This document shows positions 22,454 to 33,269 of a DNA stretch of 64,000 nucleotides, piece after piece. The stretch spans positions 124,001 through 188,000 of the forward strand of contig CACSJR010000007.1 of the NCBI GenBank assembly GCA_902706235.1, written 5' to 3'. A program made the translations under genes and the position numbers. The notes under the pieces were generated by a model. It saw only the letters and a program-made list of their open reading frames with translations. It was not told where the DNA came from and ran no database searches. Position 1 is the first letter of the stretch. Each line of letters starts with the position of its first letter. This DNA comes from Citrobacter sp. 18056. Its GTDB lineage: Bacteria; Pseudomonadota; Gammaproteobacteria; Enterobacterales; Enterobacteriaceae.

Positions 22454-22467
22454 TTGCGTTAAATCAA
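22454..22467. promoter_or_regulatory. candidate FNR box upstream of hcp
   Basis: TTGCG-TTAA-ATCAA fits the FNR consensus TTGAT-N4-ATCAA with two mismatches in the left half and a perfect right half. hcp-hcr is known to need FNR for anaerobic expression in E. coli. Location 97 bases before the ATG suits activation. Confidence 0.55.
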
Positions 22468-22525
22468 TCTCCCTGTAAGTTGCCCGACATATCCCTTTTC
22501 AGCGCTTTCGCACAGGCTTACCCTT

Positions 22526-22551
22526 AAACATGTATTTATAATATAACTTAT
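22526..22551. promoter_or_regulatory. candidate NsrR site upstream of hcp
   Basis: AAACATGTATTT resembles the NsrR half-site AANATGCATTT and is followed by an AT-rich imperfect repeat (TATAATATAACTTATA). NsrR represses hcp in E. coli and releases it on nitric oxide. Confidence 0.5.
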
Positions 22552-22563
22552 AAAGGTGTGATT

Positions 22564-24216
22564 ATGTTCTGTGTGCAATGTGAACAAACCATTCGTACCC
22601 CGGCCGGTAACGGCTGCGCTTATGCTCAGGGAATGTGCGGCAAGACCGCGCAAACCTCTGACCTTCAGGATTTGCTGATCGCCACACTGCAAGGGCTTTC
22701 TGCCTGGGCAGTCAAAGCCCGCGAGTTCGGCATCATCAGTCATGAGATCGACAGCTTCGCCCCGCGCGCCTTTTTCTCGACGCTGACCAACGTGAATTTC
22801 GATTCCCCACGCATCGTCGGCTATACACGTGAAGCCATTGCCCTGCGCGAGGCGCTCAAAGCACAGTGTCTGGCTAAAGATGCCAGCGCAGCCGTCGATA
22901 ACCCAATGGCGGGTTTACAGCTGGTCAGCGATGACCTCGGTGATTTACAGCGCCAGGCCGAAATGTTCACCCCAAATAAAGACAAAGCCGCCATCGGCGA
23001 CAACATACTCGGCCTGCGCCTGCTGTGCCTGTACGGTCTGAAAGGCGCAGCGGCGTATATGGAACACGCCCACGTGCTTGGGCAGTACGACAACGACATC
23101 TATGCGCAATACCATAAAATCATGGCCTGGCTCGGCACCTGGCCTGCAGACATGAACGCCTTGCTGGAATGTTCGATGGAAATCGGCCAGATGAACTTCA
23201 AGGTGATGAGCATTCTCGACGCCGGTGAAACTAATGCCTATGGTCATCCGACCCCAACACAGGTCAACGTGAAAACGGTGGCGGGCAAAGCGATTCTGAT
23301 TTCCGGCCACGACCTGAAAGACCTGTACAATCTGCTGCTGCAAACCGAAGGGACCGGCGTGAACGTCTATACCCACGGCGAAATGCTGCCCGCGCACGGT
23401 TATCCGGAACTGCGTAAATTCAAGCATCTGGTCGGGAACTACGGCAGCGGCTGGCAGAATCAGCAGGTGGAATTTGCCCGTTTCCCTGGACCAGTGTTGA
23501 TGACATCCAACTGCATTATCGACCCAACGGTCGGGGAATATGACCAGCGCATCTGGACGCGCAGCATCGTTGGCTGGCCGAACGTCAGCCATCTCGAAGG
23601 CGACGATTTTACACCGGTTATCGAACAGGCCCAGCAGCTGGCAGGGTTCCCGTACGACGAAATTGAACACCTGATCACCGTCGGTTTCGGCCGTCAGACC
23701 TTGCTCGGCGCGGCGGATACGCTGATCGACCTGGTCAGCCGTGAAAAACTGCGCCATATCTTTCTCGTCGGAGGCTGCGATGGCGAGCGCTCCGAGCGCA
23801 GCTACTTTACCGATTTCGCCACCAGCGTGCCGGACGACTGCCTGGTAATGACCCTCGCCTGCGGCAAATACCGTTTCAACAAACTGGATTTCGGTGACAT
23901 TGAAGGCCTGCCGCGTCTGGTGGATGCAGGACAGTGTAACGACGCCTACTCGGCGATCATTCTTGCGGTGACGCTGGCAGAAAAACTCGGCTGCGGCGTG
24001 AACGACCTGCCGCTGTCGCTGGTGCTCTCATGGTTCGAGCAGAAAGCGATCGTCATTCTGCTGACGCTGCTCTCTCTCGGCGTGAAAAACATCGTCACCG
24101 GGCCGACCGCGCCGGGCTTCCTGACCCCGGATTTGCTGGCTGTCCTGAACGAAAAGTTTGGCCTGCGTGCCATTACCACCGTCGAACAGGATTTACAGCA
24201 GATGCTGGGCGCATAA
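22564..24216 (+). CDS. hcp: Hcp, hybrid-cluster protein (nitric oxide reductase)
   Basis: Cytoplasmic iron-sulfur enzyme with a hybrid Fe-S-O cluster; reduces NO to N2O under anaerobic nitrosative stress and drives protein S-nitrosylation. 550 residues from the ATG at 22564. N-terminal Cys3, Cys6, Cys18 and Cys25 match the C-X2-C-X11-C-X6-C pattern of enterobacterial Hcp. The hybrid-cluster ligands lie in [17 protein letters not shown] and [19 protein letters not shown] two codons upstream (22558) is in frame. hcr follows ten bases on. Confidence 0.97.
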   Translation: MFCVQCEQTIRTPAGNGCAYAQGMCGKTAQTSDLQDLLIATLQGLSAWAVKAREFGIISHEIDSFAPRAFFSTLTNVNFDSPRIVGYTREAIALREALKAQCLAKDASAAVDNPMAGLQLVSDDLGDLQRQAEMFTPNKDKAAIGDNILGLRLLCLYGLKGAAAYMEHAHVLGQYDNDIYAQYHKIMAWLGTWPADMNALLECSMEIGQMNFKVMSILDAGETNAYGHPTPTQVNVKTVAGKAILISGHDLKDLYNLLLQTEGTGVNVYTHGEMLPAHGYPELRKFKHLVGNYGSGWQNQQVEFARFPGPVLMTSNCIIDPTVGEYDQRIWTRSIVGWPNVSHLEGDDFTPVIEQAQQLAGFPYDEIEHLITVGFGRQTLLGAADTLIDLVSREKLRHIFLVGGCDGERSERSYFTDFATSVPDDCLVMTLACGKYRFNKLDFGDIEGLPRLVDAGQCNDAYSAIILAVTLAEKLGCGVNDLPLSLVLSWFEQKAIVILLTLLSLGVKNIVTGPTAPGFLTPDLLAVLNEKFGLRAITTVEQDLQQMLGA

Positions 24217-24226
24217 GGAGCAGACC

Positions 24227-25195
24227 ATGACCATGCCAACTCCACAGTGCCCGTGGCGGATGCAGGTGCATCACATCAGGCAGGAAACGCCAGATGTGTG
24301 GACGCTGTCGCTGCTGTGTCACGATGCTTATCCGTATCGCGCCGGGCAATACGCGCTGGTAAGCATCCGTGATTCCGCGGATACGCTGCGCGCTTACACG
24401 CTCTCATCCACGCCGGGCGTGAGCGAATTCATCACCCTCACCGTGCGCCGCATTGACGATGGCACAGGCTCTGAGTGGCTGACCCGTGATGTCAAACGCG
24501 GCGACTATCTGTGGGTGTCCGATGCGCAGGGGGAATTCACCTGCGACGATAAACCCACCGATAAACTGTTACTCCTGGCGGCGGGCTGCGGCGTCACACC
24601 GGTGATGTCGATGCGTCGCTGGCTGGCAAAAAATCGCCCTGACGCTGACGTGCAGGTGATCTTCAGCGTCCGTTCGCCGGAAGATGTCATTTTTGCCGAC
24701 GAGTGGCGGCACTATCCGGTCACGCTGGTGGCGGAAAACAATGCCACACACGGTTTTGTATCTGGACGGTTAAGCCAGGCTATTCTTGAAAGCGTGCCGA
24801 ATCTGGCCGTGCGGACGGTAATGACCTGTGGTCCTGCGCAATACATGGAGTGGGTGGAAGAAAACGTGAAGCAGCTCGGCGTAACGCGTTTCTACAAAGA
24901 GAAATTCTTCACACCGGTAGCAAAAGCCGCCACCAGCGGGCTGAAATTCACCAGACTGCAACCAGCAAAAGAATTTTACGCGCCGGTTGGCACCACGCTT
25001 CTGGAAGCACTGGAAAGCAATAAGGTGTCGGTGAATGCCGCCTGTCGCGCGGGCGTTTGCGGGAGTTGCAAAACGCAGGTGGTCAGCGGGGAGTACACCG
25101 TCACCAGCACCATGACCCTGACCGTGGAAGAGCAAAAACAGGGCTATGTGCTGGCCTGCTCCTGTCATCCTCAGGGCGATTTAGTCCTCGCCTGA
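24227..25195 (+). CDS. hcr: Hcr, NADH oxidoreductase for Hcp
   Basis: Flavin and [2Fe-2S] enzyme that passes electrons from NADH to Hcp. 322 residues from the ATG at 24227, five bases after AAGGAG. FAD domain (RAYTLSST), NAD-binding motif (LLAAGCGVTPVMSM) and a C-terminal plant-type ferredoxin domain with CRAGVCGSC plus a distal CSC. Second gene of hcp-hcr. Confidence 0.96.
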   Translation: MTMPTPQCPWRMQVHHIRQETPDVWTLSLLCHDAYPYRAGQYALVSIRDSADTLRAYTLSSTPGVSEFITLTVRRIDDGTGSEWLTRDVKRGDYLWVSDAQGEFTCDDKPTDKLLLLAAGCGVTPVMSMRRWLAKNRPDADVQVIFSVRSPEDVIFADEWRHYPVTLVAENNATHGFVSGRLSQAILESVPNLAVRTVMTCGPAQYMEWVEENVKQLGVTRFYKEKFFTPVAKAATSGLKFTRLQPAKEFYAPVGTTLLEALESNKVSVNAACRAGVCGSCKTQVVSGEYTVTSTMTLTVEEQKQGYVLACSCHPQGDLVLA

Positions 25196-25205
25196 TAAAA
25201 CGCAT

Positions 25206-25232
25206 GCCCGGTGGCGTTGCGCTCACCGGGCC
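25206..25232. repeat. REP-like palindrome between hcr and the DoxX gene
   Basis: Arms GCCCGGTG (25206-25213) and CACCGGGC (25224-25231) around GCGTTGCGCT, typical of enterobacterial REP units. It sits between convergent 3' ends and can act in transcript ending. The same core recurs at 45988-46013. Confidence 0.75.
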
Positions 25233-25235
25233 TCT

Positions 25236-25661
25236 TCACGCGCTTTTCCCTAACGCGTAACGCCCTGCCCCCAGGCAGACAATCGCCAATGCGCCGATGA
25301 AGTAATAAACCAGGCTTTCAATTCCCCAGGCTCCCACTGCATCCAGCGCGAAAGTTTTTCCGGTGCCAACCATCAGCCACGCCACCACCATGGTCAACGC
25401 CAGAACCAGCGCCGCCGGGCGAGTCAGAATACCCAGCACAATCAGACACGGAGCCACCACTTCGCCAATCAGCACACCGTAAGCAATAAAGCCCGGTAGC
25501 CCTTTCGCTACCAGCATCCCACTGATGCCGTCCACGCCGTGGAACAGCTTATGCAAACCGTGAAACAGCATCAGCCCGCCGACGGCAAGACGTAACAGAA
25601 GTTTGCCGACATCGTCCCCGGTACGTGTTTGTCGTCTATCCATTAACAATGATTTAACCAT
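25236..25661 (-). CDS. DoxX-family membrane protein
   Basis: 141-residue inner-membrane protein with four predicted helices. LRLAVGGLMLFHGLHKL and GVLIGEVVAPCLIVLG are typical of the DoxX family (PF07681), whose members are small quinone-linked or redox-related membrane proteins. The function is unknown; E. coli has a distant relative, YphA, elsewhere. The start is the ATG at 25661; the ATG at 25643 (MDRRQTRTG) is an alternative. Convergent with hcr, divergent from poxB. Confidence 0.8.
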   Translation of the reverse strand: MVKSLLMDRRQTRTGDDVGKLLLRLAVGGLMLFHGLHKLFHGVDGISGMLVAKGLPGFIAYGVLIGEVVAPCLIVLGILTRPAALVLALTMVVAWLMVGTGKTFALDAVGAWGIESLVYYFIGALAIVCLGAGRYALGKSA

Positions 25662-25813
25662 TTGACATTATTCCTTATTTTCCCTGTATTCCATCCAGAT
25701 TATGCCGAAGAACGACACAAATAATCCTGCTGAAAATAAGGGGATTTTGCCGGGCACACCAGTGAGTTTCATCTAAGCTTGTAAGCGGTATCACAAAAAG
25801 GAGAAGGAAACCC

Positions 25814-27532
25814 ATGAAACAAACCGTTGCGGCCTATATCGCAAAAACTTTTGAACAAGCCGGGGTGAAACGAATCTGGGGTGTCACCGGAGACTCCCTT
25901 AACGGGCTCAGTGACAGCCTTAACAAAATGGGCACCATCGAATGGATGCCCACGCGCCATGAAGAGGTGGCCGCATTCGCTGCAGGTGCCGAAGCCCAGC
26001 TCACCGGCGAACTGGCGGTCTGCGCTGGCTCCTGCGGGCCTGGCAACCTGCATCTGATTAACGGTCTGTTTGACTGCCATCGCAACCACGTGCCAGTAGT
26101 GGCTATTGCCGCCCACATCCCATCCAGCGAAATCGGCAGCGGTTATTTTCAGGAAACTCATCCACAGGAACTATTCCGCGAATGCAACCATTACTGCGAA
26201 CTGGTCTCTTCACCCGAACAAATCCCACAGGTGCTGGCGATTGCGATGCGCAAAGCGGTGCTTAACCGTGGTGTTTCGGTGGTGGTGTTACCCGGCGACG
26301 TGGCGTTGAAACCCGCCCCGGAAAGCGCCAGCACCCATTGGTATCACGCCCCACAGCCAGTAGTGGTGCCGGAAATGGAAGAGCTGCGCAAGCTCGCGCA
26401 ACTGCTGCGCTACTCCAGCAACATCGCGCTCCTGTGCGGCAGCGGCTGTGCCGGGGCGCATAAAGAGCTGCTGGAGTTTGCCGGCAAGCTGAAATCACCG
26501 ATTGTGCACGCCATGCGCGGCAAAGAGCACGTCGAATACGACAACCCATATGATGTCGGGATGACCGGCCTGATCGGTTTCTCATCCGGTTTCCACACCA
26601 TGATGAACGCCGACACGCTGGTGCTGCTCGGTACCCAATTCCCGTATCGCCCGTTCTACCCGGCCGATGCCAAAATTATTCAGATAGACATTAATCCAGC
26701 CAGCATTGGCGCACACAGCAAAGTGGACATGGCGCTGATCGGCGATATCAAAGCCACCCTCGCCACCCTGACGCCGCTGCTGGAGGAGAAAACCGATCGC
26801 GCGTTCCTCGACAAAGCGATAGAACACTATCGCGATGCGCGGAAAGGGCTCGATGATTTAGCCAAACCGAGTGAGAAAGCTATTCACCCGCAGTATCTGG
26901 CGCAGCAAATCAGCCATTTCGCCGACGATGACGCCATTTTTACCTGCGATGTCGGCACGCCAACCGTGTGGGCCGCACGTTACCTGAAAATGAACGGCAA
27001 GCGCCGTCTGCTCGGTTCGTTCAACCACGGATCGATGGCCAACGCCATGCCGCAGGCGCTCGGTGCGAAGGCTACCATGCCGGACCGTCAGGTGGTCGCG
27101 ATGTGCGGTGACGGCGGTTTTAGCATGCTGATGGGGGATTTTCTCTCCGTGGCTCAGCTCAAACTGCCGCTGAAAATCGTGGTCTTCAACAACAGTGTGC
27201 TCGGCTTTGTGGCGATGGAAATGAAGGCTGGAGGTTACATGACCGACGGCACCGAACTGCATGACACCAACTTCGCCAATATCGCTGAAGCCTGCGGTAT
27301 CACCGGGATACGCGTCGAAAAATCGGCAGATCTCGATGAAGCGCTACAGCGAGCATTCAGTATCGACGGGCCGGTACTGGTTGACGTGGTGGTGGCGAAG
27401 GATGAACTGGCGATCCCGCCGCAAATTAAACTCGAACAGGCCAAAGGTTTCAGCCTGTATATGTTGCGCGCGATCATCAGTGGGCGCGGCGATGAAGTTA
27501 TCGAACTGGCGAAAACCAACTGGCTCAGGTAA
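25814..27532 (+). CDS. poxB: PoxB, pyruvate:ubiquinone oxidoreductase
   Basis: Peripheral membrane flavoenzyme that oxidises pyruvate to acetate and CO2 and reduces ubiquinone; an overflow route, RpoS-dependent in E. coli. 572 residues, identical in length to E. coli PoxB. Thiamine diphosphate site with Glu50 ([12 protein letters not shown]) and [12 protein letters not shown]...NN, an FAD domain in the middle, and the C-terminal lipid-binding segment ending [24 protein letters not shown] site precedes the ATG. ltaE follows after 38 bases. Confidence 0.97.
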   Translation: MKQTVAAYIAKTFEQAGVKRIWGVTGDSLNGLSDSLNKMGTIEWMPTRHEEVAAFAAGAEAQLTGELAVCAGSCGPGNLHLINGLFDCHRNHVPVVAIAAHIPSSEIGSGYFQETHPQELFRECNHYCELVSSPEQIPQVLAIAMRKAVLNRGVSVVVLPGDVALKPAPESASTHWYHAPQPVVVPEMEELRKLAQLLRYSSNIALLCGSGCAGAHKELLEFAGKLKSPIVHAMRGKEHVEYDNPYDVGMTGLIGFSSGFHTMMNADTLVLLGTQFPYRPFYPADAKIIQIDINPASIGAHSKVDMALIGDIKATLATLTPLLEEKTDRAFLDKAIEHYRDARKGLDDLAKPSEKAIHPQYLAQQISHFADDDAIFTCDVGTPTVWAARYLKMNGKRRLLGSFNHGSMANAMPQALGAKATMPDRQVVAMCGDGGFSMLMGDFLSVAQLKLPLKIVVFNNSVLGFVAMEMKAGGYMTDGTELHDTNFANIAEACGITGIRVEKSADLDEALQRAFSIDGPVLVDVVVAKDELAIPPQIKLEQAKGFSLYMLRAIISGRGDEVIELAKTNWLR

Positions 27533-27570
27533 AAAGAGAGGCATAACCCTGATGCAAAAAAGGAAATGCC

Positions 27571-28575
27571 GTGATCGATTTACGTAGTGATACCGTCACC
27601 CGCCCTGGGCGCGCCATGCTGGAACAGATGATGGCCGCCCCGGTCGGGGATGATGTGTACGGGGATGACCCGACCGTTAATGAACTGCAACGCTATGCCG
27701 CGGAGCTCGGGGGCAAAGAAGCCGCTCTGTTTCTGCCAACCGGCACTCAGGCGAACCTGGTGGCGCTGTTGAGCCACTGCGAACGCGGCGAAGAGTACAT
27801 CGTCGGCCAGGGCGCGCATAACTATCTGTACGAAGCGGGCGGCGCCGCGGTATTGGGCAGCATTCAGCCACAGCCGATTGATGCTGCCAGCGACGCGACT
27901 CTGCCGCTCGATAAAGTCGCGGCGAAAATCAAAGCCGATGACATCCACTTTGCACGCACCAAACTGTTAAGCCTCGAAAACACCCATAACGGCAAAGTGC
28001 TGCCGCGCGAATACCTGAAAGATGCGTGGGAATTTACCCGCGAGCGCGGGCTTGCCCTGCACGTTGACGGTGCGCGTATCTTCAACGCCATCGTGGCGTA
28101 CGGCTGCGAGCTGAAAGATGTCACGCAATATTGCGACTCCTTCACCATCTGTCTGTCCAAAGGGCTGGGTACGCCGGTTGGCTCCCTGCTGGTCGGCAAC
28201 GCGGATTACATCAAGCGCGCGAACCGCTGGCGTAAAATGACAGGCGGCGGGATGCGTCAGGCAGGCATTCTGGCGGCGGCTGGTCTGTATGCGCTGAAAA
28301 ATAACGTTCAACGTTTGCAGGACGATCACGACAATGCCGCGTGGATGGCTGAACAACTGAAAGAAATTGGCGCTGACGTGATGCGTCACGACACCAACAT
28401 GCTGTTCGTGCGCGTTGGGGAAGAGAACGCAGCCGCGCTCGGCGAGCATATGCGCGCCAACGGCGTGCTGATCAACGCCTCGCCGATTGTGCGACTGGTG
28501 ATGCATCTGGATGTGGATCGCCAGAAGCTGGCAGAAGTAGTCGGCCACTGGAAATCATTTTTACGCTCTAAATAA
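27571..28575 (+). CDS. ltaE: LtaE, low-specificity L-threonine aldolase
   Basis: PLP enzyme that splits L-threonine/L-allo-threonine to glycine and acetaldehyde. 334 residues beginning at GTG 27571 ([13 protein letters not shown]), eight bases after AAGGAA. The PLP lysine lies in [11 protein letters not shown] (about residue 198); the HVDGAR motif holds the Asp that binds the ring nitrogen. Probably cotranscribed with poxB, ybjT and ybjS. Confidence 0.95.
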   Translation: MIDLRSDTVTRPGRAMLEQMMAAPVGDDVYGDDPTVNELQRYAAELGGKEAALFLPTGTQANLVALLSHCERGEEYIVGQGAHNYLYEAGGAAVLGSIQPQPIDAASDATLPLDKVAAKIKADDIHFARTKLLSLENTHNGKVLPREYLKDAWEFTRERGLALHVDGARIFNAIVAYGCELKDVTQYCDSFTICLSKGLGTPVGSLLVGNADYIKRANRWRKMTGGGMRQAGILAAAGLYALKNNVQRLQDDHDNAAWMAEQLKEIGADVMRHDTNMLFVRVGEENAAALGEHMRANGVLINASPIVRLVMHLDVDRQKLAEVVGHWKSFLRSK

Positions 28576-28605
28576 GCAGTCTAATGAAACGTTAAGGAGA
28601 ACAAC

Positions 28606-30039
28606 GTGCCACACACTATTCTGGTGCTCGGTGCCAGCGGCTACATCGGCCAGCATCTGGTCACTGAACTGAGCGCGCGCGGGGCAACCGTACGGGCAGC
28701 GGCACGTAACACGGATCGTCTGCAAAAACTGGCGCTGCCCGGCGTCAGCTGTCATCACGTGGACCTCAACTGGCCGGAAGGCCTGCCAGCCCTGCTGGAC
28801 GGGGTCGACACCGTTTATTTCCTGGTGCACGGCATGGGCGAAGGCGGTAACTTCGTCGCCCACGAACGTCAGGTCGCGCTGAATGTGCGCGATGCCCTGC
28901 GCCAGCAGCCAGTCAAACAGATTATCTTTTTGAGTTCGCTGCAGGCCCCGGAAAATGAGCAGTCCGACCATTTACGCGCGCGCCAGATTACCGGCGAACT
29001 TCTGCGCGAAGCGGGCATTCCGGTGACAGAACTGCGGGCCGGGATTATCGTCGGCGCGGGATCTGCCGCCTTCGAAGTAATGCGCGATATGGTTTACAAC
29101 CTGCCGGTGCTGACGCCGCCGCGCTGGGTGCGTTCCCGCACCACGCCGATCGCCCTGGAAAATTTGCTCTATTACCTGGTGGAATTACTCAATCACCCAA
29201 CCGATACGCACCGCGTGCTGGAAGCCGCCGGGCCTGATGAGCTGAGCTATCAGCAGCAGTTCGAGCATTTCATGCGCATCAGCGGTCGCCATCGCCCGTT
29301 AATTCCCATTCCTTTCCCTACTAGCTGGATTTCGGTGTGGTTCCTCAATGTCATCACCTCCGTGCCGCCGACCACCGCCAAGGCGCTGATCCAGGGGCTG
29401 AAACACGATCTGTTGGCTGACGATCGCGAACTTCGGGCACTGATCCCGCAGACGCTTATCTCTTTTGACGAAGCGGTGAAACGCACGCTGAAAGAAGAAG
29501 AGCAGCTGATGAACTCCAGCGACTGGGGCTACGATGCCCAGGCTTTCGCCCGCTGGCGGCCAGAATATGGGTATTTTCCAAAGCAGGCGGGCTGCACCAT
29601 CAGTACCTCCGCCAGCCTTGACGCGTTATGGCAGGTCGTCAACCAGCTCGGCGGTAAAGAGCGCTATTTCTTCGGCAATATTCTATGGGATATTCGCGGC
29701 GCGATGGACCGTGTAATGGGACATAAACTGGCTAAAGGCCGCCCGGAACGTGAGATGCTGAAAACCGGTGACGCGGTGGATAGCTGGAAAGTGATCATCG
29801 TTGAACCGCAAAAACAGCTTTCGCTGTTGTTCGGCATGAAAGCACCAGGCCTCGGGCGCCTCACCTTCAGCATGAAGGATAAAGGCGACCATCGTGAAAT
29901 CGACGTTCGCGCCTGGTGGCATCCGCACGGTATGCCAGGCTTATTCTATTGGCTGCTGATGATCCCCGCACATCTGTTCATTTTTCGGGGTATGGCGAAG
30001 CGCATTGCCAGGCTCGCCGAAGAAATCACGCACAAATAG
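28606..30039 (+). CDS. ybjT: YbjT, NAD(P)-binding SDR-like protein with DUF2867
   Basis: Starts at GTG 28606, six bases after AAGGAG; 477 residues. N-terminal atypical SDR Rossmann domain with [10 protein letters not shown], and a C-terminal DUF2867 domain ending in a hydrophobic segment ([17 protein letters not shown]). The substrate is unknown. Conserved poxB-ltaE-ybjT-ybjS order suggests a common transcript. Confidence 0.9.
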   Translation: MPHTILVLGASGYIGQHLVTELSARGATVRAAARNTDRLQKLALPGVSCHHVDLNWPEGLPALLDGVDTVYFLVHGMGEGGNFVAHERQVALNVRDALRQQPVKQIIFLSSLQAPENEQSDHLRARQITGELLREAGIPVTELRAGIIVGAGSAAFEVMRDMVYNLPVLTPPRWVRSRTTPIALENLLYYLVELLNHPTDTHRVLEAAGPDELSYQQQFEHFMRISGRHRPLIPIPFPTSWISVWFLNVITSVPPTTAKALIQGLKHDLLADDRELRALIPQTLISFDEAVKRTLKEEEQLMNSSDWGYDAQAFARWRPEYGYFPKQAGCTISTSASLDALWQVVNQLGGKERYFFGNILWDIRGAMDRVMGHKLAKGRPEREMLKTGDAVDSWKVIIVEPQKQLSLLFGMKAPGLGRLTFSMKDKGDHREIDVRAWWHPHGMPGLFYWLLMIPAHLFIFRGMAKRIARLAEEITHK

Positions 30040-30135
30040 ACAAAACAAGAATTTTTCTTCGCAGTTTCCCATTGCAACTCAGCGTAATTCACGGAAAAAT
30101 GCGCACAAAATTCTTTTCAGACACAGTGGATTGAT

Positions 30136-31149
30136 ATGAAGGTACTGGTCACCGGAGCCACCAGCGGTTTAGGCCGTAATGCGGTGGAATATCTGCGCCG
30201 TAAAGGCATCAGCGTCAGAGCAACCGGTCGCAATGCGGCAATGGGTCGGCTGCTGGAAAAAATGGGCGCTGAGTTTGTTCAGGCCGATCTGACCGAACTG
30301 GTGTCTTCGCAGGCGAAAGTGATGCTCGCCGGGATCGACACGCTGTGGCACTGCTCCAGTTTCACGTCCCCGTGGGGCACGCAGGAAGCCTTCGATTTAG
30401 CCAACGTGCGCGCCACGCGCCGTCTGGGCGAATGGGCCGTTGCCTGGGGCGTGCGCAACTTTATTCATATCTCGTCGCCGTCACTGTACTTTGATTATCA
30501 CCATCATCGTGACATCAAAGAAGAGTTCCGCCCGCAGCGTTTTGCCAATGAATTTGCCCGCAGCAAAGCCGCTGGTGAAGAGGTCATTAACCTGCTGGCT
30601 CAGGCGAACCCGAATACCCGTTTCACGGTACTGCGCCCGCAAAGCCTGTTTGGCCCGCACGATAAAGTGTTTATTCCGCGTCTGGCGCAGATGATGCATC
30701 ACTACGGCAGCGTGCTGCTGCCGCGTGGCGGCAATGCGCAGGTGGACATGACCTACTACGAAAACGCGGTACATGCGATGTGGCTGGCGAGCCAGCCGCT
30801 GTGTGATTCGCTGCCTTCCGGTCGCGTTTACAACATCACCAACGGCGAGCCGCGCAGCCTGAAAAGCATCGTGCAGAAGCTTATTGACGAGCTGGATATT
30901 CAGTGCCGCATCCGCTCGGTGCCCTATCCGATGCTGGATATGGTCGCCCGCAGCATGGAAAAATTCGGCAACAAGGCGGCAAAAGAGCCGTCGTTCACCC
31001 ACTATGGCGTGTCGAAGCTGAACTTTGACTTCACGCTGGACATCAGCCGCGCTGAAAAAGAGCTCGGCTATCAGCCCATCGTGACGCTGGATCAAGGCAT
31101 TGTGGAAACCGCCCACTGGCTGAAAGATCACGGCAAACTACCGCGCTAA
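30136..31149 (+). CDS. ybjS: YbjS, extended-SDR family protein
   Basis: 337-residue NAD(P)-dependent epimerase/dehydratase-type protein; Rossmann motif [14 protein letters not shown] at the N-terminus and 3-beta-HSD-like [12 protein letters not shown] near the end. The usual YxxxK site is replaced by FARSKAAGE, in which Lys is kept but Tyr is Phe; activity is therefore uncertain. Last gene of the poxB cluster, ending three bases from convergent amiD. Confidence 0.87.
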   Translation: MKVLVTGATSGLGRNAVEYLRRKGISVRATGRNAAMGRLLEKMGAEFVQADLTELVSSQAKVMLAGIDTLWHCSSFTSPWGTQEAFDLANVRATRRLGEWAVAWGVRNFIHISSPSLYFDYHHHRDIKEEFRPQRFANEFARSKAAGEEVINLLAQANPNTRFTVLRPQSLFGPHDKVFIPRLAQMMHHYGSVLLPRGGNAQVDMTYYENAVHAMWLASQPLCDSLPSGRVYNITNGEPRSLKSIVQKLIDELDIQCRIRSVPYPMLDMVARSMEKFGNKAAKEPSFTHYGVSKLNFDFTLDISRAEKELGYQPIVTLDQGIVETAHWLKDHGKLPR

Positions 31150-31152
31150 CCG

Positions 31153-31995
31153 TCAACCCTGACCGTATTTTTCCAGTAACGCTTCGGCAATGGCCTGCGT
31201 TTGCGCATCCGCCACGCCGTCCCAACGTTCGGGGCGGAAGTGCATCTGGAACGCCATAATCACCCGTTTCTTCTGCGCGTAGGTCATCCCCGGCGTCACT
31301 TCATAGCCATAGCGTGCGAGCAAATCCAGCACTGACGCGGTATTCACCGGTTCCTGCGGCTGACGTCCATTGAGATAAAATGCCACCCGGTTCTCATCCG
31401 GCCAGGCGCCTATCCCCTGCTTCGCCAGTTGCAGCCACGGGAACAGCGGCCCTGGATCGTCTTTACGCTGCGGCGCAACGTCTGCATGTGCCACCACGTT
31501 TTGCGGTTCAATGTGATAGCGGGCAATGATGTCTTTTGCCAGCGGGATCAGCGCGTTGATTTGCGACGGGGCAAACGGAGTAAAGCTTTTTACGCCCGCC
31601 GTTTTCTCCCAGCCTGGGTTTTCCAGTTCGATGCCAATCGATGTGTCATTGATACGTGTAGCGCCGCGCCAGAAGCTTATTCCCGCATGCCAGGCCAAAT
31701 CCTGTTCCGGAACCAGCTGCCAGATAAGCGGTTTACCCTTTCTTTCGGGCGGCGTGTTCGGAATCAGATAGTGCACGCTGACATCCTTAGCCGTCAGCGT
31801 CGCCAGAGAATTTTCAAAATCCCCGGCGGTATAATGGAGAACCAGCACTTTAATGCGCGGATACGCATTGGGCGCCGGATGACTGGCGTCCAGCATATAG
31901 CCCGGTTTGCTGATGAGATTCTGCTGACTGGCGTCCTTATCACTGCCGCAGCCCGCCAACAGCAACGCCAGCGCTATCGGTAAAAAACGTTTCAT
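31153..31995 (-). CDS. amiD: AmiD, outer-membrane N-acetylmuramoyl-L-alanine amidase
   Basis: Zinc amidase lipoprotein that cleaves MurNAc or anhydroMurNAc from stem peptides. 280 residues, with lipobox LLAGC (Cys16) followed by Gly, hence outer-membrane sorting. Amidase_2 domain with zinc ligands in VLHYTAGD and [17 protein letters not shown], and a C-terminal peptidoglycan-binding-like domain. The start overlaps the ybjQ stop by four bases. Confidence 0.95.
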   Translation of the reverse strand: MKRFLPIALALLLAGCGSDKDASQQNLISKPGYMLDASHPAPNAYPRIKVLVLHYTAGDFENSLATLTAKDVSVHYLIPNTPPERKGKPLIWQLVPEQDLAWHAGISFWRGATRINDTSIGIELENPGWEKTAGVKSFTPFAPSQINALIPLAKDIIARYHIEPQNVVAHADVAPQRKDDPGPLFPWLQLAKQGIGAWPDENRVAFYLNGRQPQEPVNTASVLDLLARYGYEVTPGMTYAQKKRVIMAFQMHFRPERWDGVADAQTQAIAEALLEKYGQG

Positions 31996-32315
31996 CGGCG
32001 TACTTTTACGGCGGTGCCACTGACGCTGACCATCAACATGCTGCTGTCTTTGCCGACGGTTTCATAGTCGATATCAATGCCGACAACCGCATCGGCGCCC
32101 AGCGCTTTGGCCTGCTCGCCCAGCTCCTGAAACGCTATTTCACGCGCTTTGCGCAGCTCTTTTTCGTACGCACCGGAGCGCCCGCCGACGATATCGCGGA
32201 TACCGGCAAAAAAATCACGGAAAATGTTCGCGCCGAGAATCGCTTCCCCGGTCACCACGCCGCAGTATTCGACGATGGTTTGTCCTTCCAGTGTTGGGGT
32301 CGTTGAGAATTGCAT
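31992..32315 (-). CDS. ybjQ: YbjQ, UPF0145 family protein
   Basis: 107-residue heavy-metal-binding-like UPF0145 protein ([14 protein letters not shown]...) that forms pentamers in relatives of known structure; function unknown. Conserved [23 protein letters not shown] core. First gene of ybjQ-amiD; GGAGGA precedes the ATG. Confidence 0.92.
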   Translation of the reverse strand: MQFSTTPTLEGQTIVEYCGVVTGEAILGANIFRDFFAGIRDIVGGRSGAYEKELRKAREIAFQELGEQAKALGADAVVGIDIDYETVGKDSSMLMVSVSGTAVKVRR

Positions 32316-32409
32316 TCGTCCTCCTTCTTCAATGCCTTAGCTCAGTTAATCAAACACATTATCGTACCGATACGCTATGCTTGAAAACATCTAAATACCG
32401 TAGTCAGTC

Positions 32410-32537
32410 TATACCCTAAATAATTCGAGTTGCAGGCAGGCGGCAAGCCTGAGAATCCCAGGAGCTTACTCAGGTAAGTGACTGGGGTGAGCAGGCGTAG
32501 CCAACGCTCATGCAACTTGTAGTATGACGGGAATATA
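32410..32537. repeat. ERIC element (full length) between ybjQ and ybjP
   Basis: About 128 bases. It shares the central core AAGTGACTGGGGTGAGC and GGAGCTTACTC with the ERIC consensus, and has near-palindromic ends (TATACCC...GGGAATATA). It ends 12 bases before the ybjP ATG, so it forms the ybjP leader, with AAGGA just past its edge. Confidence 0.93.
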
Positions 32538-32549
32538 AGGAAATCACTC

Positions 32550-33062
32550 ATGCGTTACTCTGCCGCTGCTCTTCTTGTCCCTTGCGCCCTTTTGCTGAGC
32601 GCCTGCACCACCGTCACCCCTGCGTTCAAGGATATCGGTACCCGTTCAGGTCCTTGCGTAGAAGGTGGCCCGGACACCGTTGCACAGAAGTTTTACGACT
32701 ATCACATTCAGCACCGCACCACCGATTTAGCCGCACTGCGTCCATACCTGAGCGATGATCTGGCAAAAGTGCTTAACGATGCGAACAACGATCCGAATAA
32801 ACGCGCTCTGTTGCAGGAAGACTTGTTCTCCAGCCGCACAACACCCGCCGACAGCGCTGATGTAGCCAGCGCATCAACCATCCCAAATACTGACGCCCGC
32901 AACATTCCGCTTCGCGTTGAACTGAAACAAGGTTCTCAGAGCTGGCAGGATGAAGTACTGATGATCCGCGAAGGCCAATGCTGGGCTGTAGACGACGTGC
33001 GCTACCTCGGCGGCACCGTTCACGCCCCGGCGGGCACGCTGCGCCAGACGCTGACCAAGTAA
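32550..33062 (+). CDS. ybjP: YbjP, predicted lipoprotein (DUF3828-like)
   Basis: 170-residue lipoprotein with lipobox LLSAC (Cys19) and Thr at +2, which predicts outer-membrane sorting. The remainder is a soluble periplasmic domain (EGGPDTVAQKFYDYHIQ...). The E. coli structure is known but the role is only now emerging; I give none. The ATG at 32550 follows AAGGA at the edge of an ERIC repeat. Confidence 0.9.
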   Translation: MRYSAAALLVPCALLLSACTTVTPAFKDIGTRSGPCVEGGPDTVAQKFYDYHIQHRTTDLAALRPYLSDDLAKVLNDANNDPNKRALLQEDLFSSRTTPADSADVASASTIPNTDARNIPLRVELKQGSQSWQDEVLMIREGQCWAVDDVRYLGGTVHAPAGTLRQTLTK

Positions 33063-33085
33063 AATCCCCCTTAATAACTCAGGTT

Positions 33086-33124
33086 AAATGTCTGGCATTC
33101 TGTGATGGATGCCGACATTTATTT
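33086..33124 (+). terminator. terminator-like hairpin after ybjP
   Basis: AAATGTC-GGCAT pairs with ATGCC-GACATTT (33086-33098 and 33109-33120) with one bulged base, followed by ATTT. Confidence 0.65.
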
Positions 33125-33202
33125 CCTTGCCCCTGCGCTCTCGCTATTTTGTGCTAACTTTAAGTGTAAACGTGGTTTATATTTAAGTTTTAACGCACAA
33201 AT

Positions 33203-33220
33203 ATTGCATAACTATTCTGT
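33203..33220. promoter_or_regulatory. candidate ARG box (ArgR) upstream of artP
   Basis: Eighteen bases with TGCAT and ATTCT in the positions of the TGAAT...ATTCA palindrome of the ARG box, one mismatch per arm. art genes are ArgR-repressed in E. coli. The partner box is weak. Confidence 0.5.
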
Positions 33221-33269
33221 GAACGTTACTATCTGCGGCCTCAATAGCTATCGGTGTCAGATTTCCCGG

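Noticed and set aside
25206-25232. Possible CRISPR-like repeat
   Set aside because: Only isolated palindromes tens of kilobases apart, without regular spacers; these are REP-like units.
30040-30135. Possible small gene between ybjT and ybjS
   Set aside because: Frames are short and lack a start with a ribosome-binding site; best read as an untranslated spacer.
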